DNA of 64,000 bases, taken from Tethya wilhelma. Taxonomy: Eukaryota > Porifera > Demospongiae > Tethyida > Tethyidae. Positions 43,040 to 54,153 of the stretch are shown here, one piece after another. The position numbers and the translations under genes were made by a program. The first letter of the stretch is position 1, and the number at the start of each line of letters is the position of its first letter. The notes under the pieces were generated by a model. The model was not told where the DNA came from, did not search any database, and saw nothing but the letters and a program-made list of their open reading frames with translations. The stretch is from NCBI GenBank assembly GCA_964030475.1, contig CAXIPT010000006.1, positions 6,298,231 through 6,362,230 of the forward strand, in the 5' to 3' direction.

Positions 43040-45577
43040 CAAAGCCAAATTTTTTTGCAATTCAAAATTCTCTTGAGAAGGACTTGCACTAATAACCTGG
43101 TCAAGAGTGCTTGATCCAGATCAACACAGTGGAACCATGAAGACTCTGTGTTTGCTGAACTGAATGTTCAACAGTCTCTTGAGTAGAGGAAATAACATCA
43201 TACACCAGATCCAGAGGAGAAGGGTTGAGGTCTTGAGGCTCATTAGATACAGTGAAACCACCAGACTTAGCATGAAGATCCTGTGCTTGTACAGTTGATT
43301 GTAATTTCCCGACTTGCAGTTCAACAGTCTCTTGTACTCTTGTAATTTTGTTATAAGACTGTTCCACCACAAATGAAGCCAATGATGAAACCAAACAGCA
43401 CACAGAGGACAGCAGAAGAGATGGCTACAATAACTCCAGTATACTTAGAGCACCTGCTGTTCATGTATGATATTAATTATGCTGGTGTTGGAGTCCAAGA
43501 GCCCCTCTCCTGACAGGTGGCCATTGGAGGGTCTGATGTTGGGAGGTAGTCTTCATTGCACTGGAAGGACAACACAGCACCCACTGCTCCACTGGGATAG
43601 TCATTAATGACTCCATTAGCCAGGGGCGGGAGGGGATTACAACCAGCTGTGGTGGGAGAAAATAAACTTGATGAGATTTCAATGGTCACATCAGTGAAAG
43701 TGGACAGTAAACAAAATTACTATACAGTACCTATTTTGACTGTCGTAGGTATGGTTCCACTGTCACCAATACAGTTGCTAGCCAACACACTGACTGTGTA
43801 GGTGATGTTGTATGATACCATTAGTGTTGTATTGGTGGTGGTGATATGACCTCTGACCCTGAGTCAATTGGTGTGTCCACATTAAAAGTGTAATTATCAC
43901 CAATAATGACAGCAGTCCACCCAATGTTTATTGCTGCTCCTGTTCTAGTAAGCTAGCTGTACACTAGGACCAGTTGTATGGAGGAGAACCTATATTTACC
44001 AGGAACTGTTTGAAACACACTATAACTTCCAGATGTACACAACTTACTCACTTCATATCTGCACTATAACGGTGTCTCTTATGGGGTGCCGTTTGTGTCA
44101 AAATATGAAAAATAAATAGTCATTGAAAATGTATTGGTTTTTAGTAAATACCTAACTACTAAAATCACTGGAATAAATACTAAAGTTACATACTATATAT
44201 ATACTGGTATTTACAAATACCAGCATCTCAGTGTACTCCACATACTGGTATTTACAAACAACAGTATCTCAGTGTACTCCACATACTGGTATTTACAAAT
44301 ACCAGCATCACAGTGTACTCCACATACTGGTATTTACAAATACCAGCATCACAGTGTACTCCACATACTGGTATTTACAAATACCAGTATCTAGGCTCAC
44401 TCCATATATTGGTATCTATATAGGCTCATTGCACATACTGGTATTTGCAAAAACCAATATCTCAGCCTCACTCCGCAGGCACACACTGGTATTTACAAAT
44501 AACTGCATCTTAGTTTATTCTGAAGTACAATCGTACAATGTTCGTCTTGAGTTCAAAGTTCAGCACGTAGTGCATGACTTTAAGAGTGGCACATCACGTG
44601 CGATCGCTTTTAGAGACCGACCACAGAGCTGAGGTGAGGAGCTAGGTGGTACAGTGTACAACACAAGTGCGCGTTTGCTGAGCTGGCAAGCAGGTGCACA
44701 TGATCAACTCTCATTGTGAAGTATTGCGGCGCGGTGGCTGGTCACATGATTGGAATGTAATTAAAGGACTTGCCTACTCATGTATATCCTCTGAAACACT
44801 AAAAAGAGGGAGTGGCCTGGGTACGAGGCTATGGACGACCAGAGTTCAAGTTCCTCGAATGAACTTTGAACCATGCCAAGCTCTTTACTTACAAATTGCA
44901 CTCATAGACCCAGATGGTCCAAGTGCCGACTTCGGATATGATATATATCTGGTATTTGTAAATACCAGTATATGGAGTGAGCCTAGATACTGGTATTTGT
45001 AAATACCAGGCCAGCGTGTGGAGTGCACTGAAATGCTGGTATTTGTAAATACCAGTATATGGAGCCTGAGCCTATAGATACTGTTATTTGTAAATACCAT
45101 GCAGTATGTGGAGTGCACTGAGATACTGGTATTTGTAAATACCAGTATGTGGAATGAGCCTAGATACTGGTATTTGTAAATACCAGTATGTGGAATGAGC
45201 CTAGATACTGGTATTTGTAAATACCAGTATGCTATGTAAATTTAGTAATTATTCCAGTGATTTTAGTAGTCAGATATTTACTAAAAACCAATACATTTTC
45301 AATGACTATTAATTTTATTTTTCATATTTTGACACAAACGGCACCCCATAGTCTCTCTCTGCAGCCACACACTCTACTGTAGCTCCATTCAAAATAGCAC
45401 TAGCAGAGAATGTCACTGATCAGGTACCAGGGTGGTTCTATATAGTCTGAGCAGATCTGTGCTTCCATCACTGATTAGGATGACACTCACAATCTGGTAG
45501 TCACGATAGTCCATCTCAATATGTCAGTGCCCTGTGGGAGCTGTGTCACATGTGACCCTCACTGTGCAGCATCTAAA
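43040..45577 (-). pseudogene. Ig-FN3-CCP-TM receptor pseudogene, NEPQD tail (copy D)
   Basis: On the minus strand: Ig exon scraps at 45577-45351 and 44079-44040 separated by a foldback element; FN3 exon 43989-43731 (IGWTAVIIGDNYTF, YTVSVLASNCIGDSG) with a 2-nt insertion near 43850; CCP exon 43646-43480 (GCNPLPPLANGVINDY, SFQCNEDYLPTSDPP), cut before its last Cys; TM and tail about 43430-43040 (VIVAISSAVLCVLFGFIIGF), where an extra A makes a stop after GGTVL; then FTVSNEPQD, LVYDVISS and HGSTV. The Ig part also has a TGA for CGA near its donor and an internal ~75-bp inversion. Related to 23991-25556; clearly dead. Confidence 0.8.
44080..45350. mobile_element. 1271-bp foldback element with 6-bp target duplication
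   Basis: Ends TATGGGGTGCCGTTTGTGTC and GACACAAACGGCACCCCATA, ~110-bp terminal inverted repeats. Inside each arm is a tandem of a 41-bp unit containing the palindrome tggtatttacaaatacca: five to six units at 44200-44410 and about seven, inverted, at 44945-45230. The flanks repeat gtctct (44074-44079 and 45351-45356). It splits the Ig exon of pseudogene D. The centre (44520-44930) is unrelated sequence with no transposase. Confidence 0.9.
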
Positions 45578-45589
45578 GTATTATAGTAT

Positions 45590-48500
45590 ACAACTAGAAG
45601 TTCAGATGCAAACTATTGATTTAGTATTTGTTGTTCATACCAACAGGTCCAAATCTTCCATGAAAGAGTAGAGACATGATATCAGTTTTGAGGATGCCAT
45701 ACATCAGGCTCAGCTACATGATGCCATTACTGATCTTCACTGCTTGCTGCACCACTGGCACAGACTGTATTTTGGGAAAAACTTTGCCAGTAGTGCAATA
45801 GTCCACGCCAGATGTTTGGTTTTTTGGCTGATGTCCTCTACCCATGCATTCGTGAGTGGCCAAGACCTTGCTGGTATGACAAATGTGCAACGGAATAATT
45901 TGGCCTACTATATTGACGACCACATACCACCGTCCAGTTTACAGTGCGCGAATTGCACACAAAATGTACTGCATATGCATAGCTAGCTAGCTGGAACCAT
46001 GGGCTACATATGCATTGTATGGATAAATGTCCTCATAGCTAGCTAGTTCCTGCCACATAAAACCTTACAAGTACACCCATTAGAACACAAATGTACTTGG
46101 TTACTGGGCACATTTTTGTGATTGTTGACTAATGAACACCACACCATAATAGGTACACCTGGCATTCCCCCTATACTAGCTACAACAAAAAAATAATTAA
46201 GGTACATTCAAGTGCCACCCATAATTGAGTTAGGTTTGTTGTTGCCAGTCATAGCTACCTAGCTAGCTATAATGTCATTTAGTATGCATAATTAATATTG
46301 TGTACTGGAATTGTGAAGCCCAAATTCATGACTGTGTCCATAATCATGGCACCACACACAAACACTCACAATGACATGATTGTATTCATGCATGCTTGGC
46401 TGATTGATTGTCAATGAACAGAGTACACTCATGTTAGAGTGTAGATAAACAATGTCATAGGTAGGTACATGTTTACTCAATCAGAACATTGTGCAATTGC
46501 TTGTGTTCCCAACAGCAACAGTATACTCTTTCCAAAAGTGAGTATAGTGGTGACACATTGTACCTTCAGTTGACACTGTTCAATTCAGGGGAAGCTGGAG
46601 TACACAGCTATAGCAGTTTTTCTTTCAATGTTGACATAAATTGATGGCAGTTGTTATGAAAACCCACCAGAAGAATTATGGTTTCAGTATACTGACAGTT
46701 AGAGCTGTAGTAGAGTATTGGGTCACACTGAGTTATGGAGTCATGGTATCAGTGGCTGTGCATACCAAGAATGACTTGTTAGCTAGTTGTCTGCTTGGAT
46801 GCATGATCACTCAAATTCACTGTGTAAACATACAAAACCAGTAGCAGCTAGCTAATTGCCATCTGAATCAAATTTTGGTATTACACTCAGTATAACTACC
46901 AGGTCCAGGTTACCACAATCATTACACCTAATATGTATATAATAGTTGCATGACCATGCAAGGATGTCTCTGGATGCTCTGAGTGTATAAACCATCCCAC
47001 ATTAATTTTAAATTTAGTCATGGATCATGAGATCTGATAGCACTCATGACATGTTTTCCACCCCCTACATACACAATGAATGTCTTGTTGGACAATAAAT
47101 GTATAAAAGGAGTCTGGTTCATTAAATAAACAATGCGATTGCGCAACAACACGTACAGGGCCTAGGGTGTGGCAGGCACGCGCGCGCGCGCGCAAAGCAT
47201 GCAACACAAAATCTGATTCCAAAACTGTGGTCTTGTACACTCAATTCCAGAACAAACACGGAACGTGTGATCGTGATTGCTCACGCAATAAATTAACCCC
47301 ATTGCCCTTTACACTACTAGGGAATGTACCTTACAGCAAGGAAGAATGAAGGAAGCCCACTGATGCATATTGCTTCTCAAAACTAATGAATAAACTCTCA
47401 AAAGAATACACACCCAAAATTTGGAAAGGGTAAAGCACATGAGTGCAATTGCTTGTGGAGATAGGAAGGATTGTGTTGACAATTTTCACCACTTTAGCAC
47501 CATACTGCAGGTGTTGTCCAGGCTAGAGCATCTCTAAACATACTACAAATTTCTTGATCACATGGCCAGCAGCTAAAGGTTGAAGCAGATATACTTGATT
47601 ACATAGAGCATAGTAGTCTATGGAGCTAGACTCTTCCCTGACCTGCGTGACAGGGGGAAAAGGGTCTAGCATGCAAAGGTGACTGCACAGCTTGTATATA
47701 GAGGTGGTGGTTTCCCCCAGTCACATGTCAAGGGTAGAAAATAGGGTAGACCTAGCTCAATAGACTAGGAGCATAGATAATTAAAGATGGTTGTAGATGA
47801 TATCTTCAGGATACACCTATTAGATCTAACTATTTTGGCTGATCATGACATTTCTTGGAGCTCAAAACTGCATGAGCTAGCCAGCCATTCACACACACAA
47901 CACACAGCTGTTCATTGTCCTAGACTACAATGTGATGCTTATTCATCACTATAGAAGACAATCAGTAGCACAATACTATCATTGTGTCTGTGTGTGAGGG
48001 TGCATATTAGTGCATAAATTATTGTCAACAGAATTCCAAGATTCTAATCTGTGACTTGAGACATGAAGACTGTATACGAAAGTAGTACAGGGATTGCACA
48101 CAATCACATACCCAATCTTGTGTGATCGAAGTCAGGCCTGTAAGACTATACGTAGAAAGTTGGAATTGGTACTAGTATACCTGGTATCAGTCATAGACCC
48201 TATAATTATAGGCAATGCTACTTCACATTACTTAGTACAAGATAGCCTTGAAGATTAACCAAAATTATAATTCATCTTTGTGATGTATATCAAAGTGGTA
48301 TTAGAAAAAACATACTCAGAAATTTTATCAACAATGCTTAGCAACAGATACCACATAAAGATCCACTAAGATATCTACCAGGTGGCTCAATGAGTACACA
48401 AAGCTAGGTGGTTTGCTGCCATTTCAAAAAGCCTACATATAGTATAGTTTTGCTATTGGAGTACCTGTCTGGTGAGTCAAACAGCACACACAGCAAAGGT

Positions 48501-48772
48501 GCTTGTGTGTCATGTCGTCAGCATGTACATGACATTGAATATATGCATTGTAAGTGGTGAGCTTAAATTAGAAATTCTATCACACATGTATATATGGTGT
48601 CTTGCACAAATACAACACGAAACGAAAAATAATATTAGTTAAAAACAGAAAGACACAAAATTTTAAATTACACTAAAATGTACTTTTGATTACAAGTTCC
48701 TTGGCTTGGGGGGGCGTGGCGGCTGAGGAGGGCCACTGTAAAGGAGAGGGGGGGAGAGAGAGAGAGAGAGAG

Positions 48773-48829
<57 letters not shown>

Positions 48830-48840
48830 TTTTAGGAACA
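45590..48840. repeat. segmental duplication, copy 2
   Basis: Counterpart of 15670-19440 (see that entry for anchors). It runs from the dispersed repeat at 45720-45960 to the terminal exon of the receptor at 48690-48735 and its (GA)n tract at 48750-48830. No other coding exon was recognised inside; a (GC)n-like run is at 47176-47192. Confidence 0.8.
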
Positions 48841-49355
48841 AGGCCACAGCTACTATACAAGCTCTATCCCATCTCAAAGCATCCTCATAACTACATGAAC
48901 CTGTAAAAATACACATACCCACACCACAATTCATGCAAAGAAACCTAATTCTAGAACATCCATTGTATACAGTTACGTAACCCCAAACCACCCAGTACTG
49001 TTGACCAATCCACAAAAACTTTACACAAAAAAAGTATCACAAAGGTAAAACAAACGTACCCAGCAGCCTTAGGTGGTCTTGGTGGAGCGACCTCCTCATC
49101 CTGGGGAACAGGAGGCGGTGGTCGTTTCCAGGAGGTCGTCATCCCCGGTCCCTCCTGCTGGGGGGGCCTCGGAGGGAGGATGAGAAGATCAGGGGATGAG
49201 GTATCATCATCAAAATCGAAGTCCGAGACTGATTTCGGAGGAAGTGGTGGAGGGGGTCCCTTAGAGTGCTTGTACGAACTGGCAGGGACCGCATTCATGT
49301 CAATCTGAATGGGCAGTTTACCTACATATGCAGTGTGTGTGTGTGTGTGTGTGTN

Positions 49356-49435
<80 letters not shown>

Positions 49436-51000
49436 GAAAGGTTTTATGCATACAAGTTCCTTTTTAGTTTCCTGACTCAATTAGCAGCTACACCAATGTT
49501 TTGCCAGCATGAGGTCACATGGAGGGGGAAATCCCAACACATGGAGGCACTTGTGACAGTCACACACACACCCACACACACACACTAACACACACTAACA
49601 CCTGCCAGCCTTCTCTACACGCACTTCACCTAGCTCCACGGAAATAGAAGCTAGCTAGGTAAAGTGAACGTAGACTGAAGGCAGAGTGAATGCAGAGAGG
49701 GGCTGGCTACTAGAGACCATACACTCACCAGTCACATACGAGTTCTCCAAACCCTCGGCCAGTGTAGTCTCACCCAAGGTCCTCAGAGCTTTGGCAATCT
49801 TGGCCCAGGTTGGTTGACGCTCCATACGGAGATAGAGGGCAAACATCTCCTCCCTCCGAGACTCAGTGGTGAGACACTGAGACTCTATTTCATTGAGTGT
49901 CTCCCTCTCCATACCCAGCTGCTCCCCCAGCTCATACCACAGGGAGCTGACTTCCTTCAACTGGACGATGAGGCTGTCAAGATCCATGAGTTTGTCAATA
50001 GCTGAAGAGAAGATACATATCAGGTTGAATTCACAACCAGACTGGCGTAAACACCTTCACTATAGTACATTCCCCTTTTCACTTGCTGAACAGTCAGTGA
50101 ACTAATGAAGAAAGATGTAAATTCACAACCAGAGACCCTCACTACAGTTCATTGCACATAGTGAGAGAAAGGGGCTGGCTATGTGGCTACAGTATTTCAC
50201 ATAAATGCAAGGAAGCTATTGTGTAGCTCTACACAATACTAGCTACCTTCCTACCTGAGTGTAAATCAAGGCACAGGAAGGTAAGGACAAAGTAAACGTA
50301 TATCAGTATGTGGACACATAAATCGTATAGGCTCAGTGCTATTATTTTAGTGTACGTATTCTGTTGGAAATTCTGTTCAATATTAACATATAAGAACTCA
50401 AGCTATGAGCTCATCCACTCACCAGAATACGTGGAAACATGTAAACTTATATTCTTTTATATATATATATATATTATATTGGACTACTCAACACACACAT
50501 AATCATACCAATTGCTATTATACAGAGAGAACCACATTGAATGAGCAACAGAACTAATAAAGGCACCGATGGTGCACAAGCCTTGGCGCACTCTGTCACG
50601 TGCAACTTGTGATTAGATAAGCAATGCTATGATTATCAGCAAACCTATGGGCTACCTGAATCATGTAATGACCATGCAGCTTAGCTAGCTGGAACTTAGC
50701 ATGTGGAAGTTCACTGGTAAACACACTGACAGCGGCTGAGCCAAGCACATCACATCCAGAGGCTAAGCGCCTGAAGTCCAACTGTATTTCTAGATAACGC
50801 ACACTACATGTGGAGGGTTATTGATGGGTGTGGTTTCAAAGGTAAGCGTTCAGAGAAGCACAAAAGCCTCGTATCTCAGAAATTACAGTGTCTTGCAAGA
50901 TTCTACACAACCATTTTCAAGATAATTTGATTCATGAACGTAAGTACCTTCGGTTTGGACAATATAGCTGCCATTCTTCACATTATCCCGTAACAGACAG

Positions 51001-51034
<34 letters not shown>

Positions 51035-51656
51035 CGACTACCGTAACCCTCTGCACATGATACTCACGCACCGAGGCTTAACTAGTACTGGTGGTGTACA
51101 CATTCACAGATGATGGCAAAATCCCACACACCAACAATAACAGATAACAAGAAACACACACACTGAGGCTGGAGTGGAGGATAAACCATCAACAACCACC
51201 ATAGACCCATTAACCTGTGATGACTAACAGAGGTCCCAAGTGTATGTAAGCTTTGCATTCCATGACTAATGGACACTAGTGCCTAGAGAAACAACCAATC
51301 AGATTGAATCACCCCAATAAGGAAACTAGTGTGGGGAGGGAAAGTAAAAAATAGTGGAAGTAGAACACAAATTCTGAGTATGGCCTGATTCTCAGGAATC
51401 ACCTAGATATATAGTGACCATGGAAAACTTTAACTAGCGAAAAATCTTTGTACATCTCTTTCAAAAGTGCCCAAATATAAGCCCCCATCAAACTGTTAAC
51501 CTAACTATTGTGAAAAAGCCTTGACTTGGTCACTGTGAAAGTAATCCCACATTTTACTACACACTCCAGAAAAGGTAAAGATATAGGGATAATTATACAC
51601 ACACAAGTTGTGCCATCTCTCTCTCTCTCACACACACACACGCGCACACGTGCACG

Positions 51657-51689
<33 letters not shown>

Positions 51690-51698
51690 GCACGCGCA

Positions 51699-51780
<82 letters not shown>

Positions 51781-52101
51781 CACACACACCTGCTACACCT
51801 GGTGGAGGTGCTGGCTTATGAGTCAATGCCGAATATTGGACTTTGTCATCAAGCTCTGAAGATGACTCAAATGCTTTCTTTGAATGCTTTGAGCGATCGA
51901 AGTTGCCTACATCAGCATAGACCAGACCACCAGGTTGAGTGGAGGAAGACTAGAGGGGAAAAATCACATAATTACTGGGTTCATATAGTATGACCCGTCA
52001 ACACTTTGTACCTTGTTTCCATAGGGACCAGGATGTTGTAGGACGCTGTATCCTGCACTATCGGGGTGTTCAAGCTTACTGTATTCACCATTGAGGGTAC
52101 C

Positions 52102-52146
<45 letters not shown>

Positions 52147-54153
52147 GGCTGTGGACACAAATTTGTGAATTTGTTACATACAGTGCCATACAGTGAAGAC
52201 ATTGTAAGACATTGTTACCTCTAGTGATCCAGTATTGCTAGAAGATACCTCCGTTTGCAGTTCAATTGAACTGAATGAAATTATGGCAGGTGTGAAATGA
52301 ACAGCAGGACTGTTGAACTTGAAATAATGACTTACCTATGACCTTTCGATGAGTCTAAGAATATAGAATCAATAATGAAACAAGTATACTGTACTAATAT
52401 TGACATACAGTAACTACTTACAGGTTCTCCTCTTCAACAGAATCACCACTACAAACACCACCAGTATGACTACCACTACTACCACTACAGCCACTATTCC
52501 TCCAGCAATACCACCAGCAATTGCAGCTGAGTCAAATTTAAGAGTAAAAATTTAAAAATTCTATAGCTCTGTGAACATACCTATTGAGCCACCATTAGAA
52601 GTTGGATCTGTAGTTGCTATTGAGGTACACTCCCAGGTAGCAGGGTCAGGACTCCAGGTATCAGTGGCCACACACACAGCTGTCATTGTCCCCTGAGGGG
52701 AATACCCTTCATCACAACCAAACATCAGGGTAGTTGAAGTCACTTGATCAACAACAACACCTCTTGGAGTGGTGGGGGGAGAGCAGTGAACTGGAGATTA
52801 AAAATGACAATACTAGTATGTCTATAGATTTTTACAAGAGACAGAATATCCACACCAATTACCTGGTTCCTCTGTACACTCTATATCCTGAGGGTCTGGG
52901 GACCATCTCCCTTCACTGGTACAGACAATCGAGATCTCATTAGAGGGGAACAGACCCTCGTTACACTGGAATGTGACCTCAGATCCATTTCTGTACATAT
53001 CATTGGGACCACTGAGGATAGTACTGCTGGGAGGGAGAGCAGGAGCTCCACAGTTGACTGCAGCAATTGTGTTAATGGAACAAGTAATACAGCAGTTGTG
53101 CTAAAGAGTTACATGTTGTACCTTCTCTACAGCTTTGTTCAGGGTCAGGATTCCACCTTCCATCTCCCCCACACACAGACATCACCCTCCCCTCTGGAAT
53201 GAACCCTGGTCTACACTGGTAGGAGACCACAGAGCCAACTGATGAACTAGTGTAAGGTTCAAAGGTCACACCAGGAGTGGACAAAACTGGACATCCAACT
53301 GTAGTCATATTGAAACAGATAGAAGCAAACTGAGAATCACTGAAACTCAAACATACCAAACTCAACAGAATCCATCACTGCAGGAGTACTGTTGCCTGCA
53401 CAATTCTCAGCTGTGACATTCAAAGAATAGCTCACATTATAAGTGAGTAATAGTGTTGCACTAGTGCCTGAGGTGTCTGCAACAGAAGGCGGAGTCTCTG
53501 GTGAGGTCTCAACTGTGTATCTGTCCACAGCTCCCCCACCATTATTGCTTGGAGGGTCCCAGGCTATGTTAACAGTGACAGTGGTAGTTCCATTCTCAAC
53601 AACTGCCACGGTCACATTCTCAGGAGGAGAGGGAACAGCTACATGAGAGACAAAAGTAACAGCCATGCACAGTAGAGTTCATGGGTAGCCATCATGTACA
53701 TACTTGCAATAGTGATGTTCATCATCTGTACTGGGATAGTATCTCCAGTACATGATACTGTTTCATCTGTTGTAGCAGTGAGAGTGAGTGTGGACACAGC
53801 CATCATGGAAGTGTTGGATAGGAGAGTTGCAACAGCATTATTATCAAGAACAGGGATCAAAGTTAGCTCAACAGGGGGTGGGGGTTGCACACTGCCAAGG
53901 TTAAACTCTGCCATAGAAGGTTCCATAAGAGCTGGTCTTGTAATTGCCCATTGTAAGAAAGCTCCAGGAGGATCATGAGTACAAGTGAACCTGAGAACAT
54001 CTCCAGGACAAGATATTGAACTAGTGCTGTTGGATGATAGTGCACAGTTACCTACCAACAAAGAGACGTTTTAAAACATATGAGAATCATATAAATTCTA
54101 TACTACTTGCCTATGTGGAAGAAAAGAAGGAACTCCAGCCACAAAACTTCCAT
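48690..54153 (-). CDS. ITAM/ITIM-Death-PRR receptor, Ig-FN3-CCP3-TM (copy B)
   Basis: A complete 14-exon model whose phases all join, 753 residues. Exons from the 5' end: 54153-54111 signal ([14 protein letters not shown]); 54051-53704 Ig ([23 protein letters not shown]; residues 15-130); 53638-53357 FN3 ([19 protein letters not shown]; 131-224); 53298-53122, 53057-52863, 52790-52581 CCP1-3, four Cys each (225-418); 52526-52422 TM ([20 protein letters not shown], then LLKRR); 52354-52336; 52270-52219; 52101-52012 ITAM-like ([15 protein letters not shown]; 478-507); 51949-51790 with LVYADV, VQYSAL, KPAPPP; 50001-49729 Death domain ([20 protein letters not shown]; 561-651); 49321-49060 proline-rich ([24 protein letters not shown]); 48735-48690 [14 protein letters not shown] and TAA. 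Exon 1 uses a GC donor (atag|gcaagt). Type I membrane receptor. ITAM/ITIM tyrosines, SH3 ligands and a death fold point to kinase and adaptor signalling, by analogy with vertebrate immune receptors. Confidence 0.9.
49331..49432. repeat. (TG)n tract before the proline-rich exon acceptor
   Basis: About 100 bp with one N (49355). On the minus strand it is (CA)n ending 10 bp before the tag acceptor of exon 49321-49060. Confidence 0.95.
50002..51789. other. intron between tail exon and Death-domain exon
   Basis: No exon seen. Contains a (TA)n run near 50459-50477, a (CA)n tract at 51003-51031 followed by aaaacgactaccgtaaccct (dispersed repeat shared with 29880 and 58155), and a long compound (CA)n/(CGCA)n tract at 51629-51789 that starts exactly at the donor of exon 51949-51790, so the donor reads gcag|gtgtgtgtgtgt. 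Confidence 0.75.
52104..52144. repeat. (GA)n tract abutting the ITAM-exon acceptor, copy B
   Basis: About 40 bp of perfect ga repeat. On the gene strand it is (CT)n followed directly by cag|GGTACC, so it serves as the polypyrimidine tract of exon 52101-52012. Confidence 0.95.

Noticed and set aside
44134..45118. Frames rich in YWYLQ / GIYKYQ repeats on both strands
   Set aside because: They are translations of the 41-bp palindromic subterminal units of the foldback element, open by chance in both directions.
51526..51993. 155-residue open frame rich in His-Thr
   Set aside because: It translates a (CA)n microsatellite. The true coding exon here is the minus-strand tail exon 51949-51790. The same applies to frames at 18238-18593, 39312-39677 and 49328-49588.
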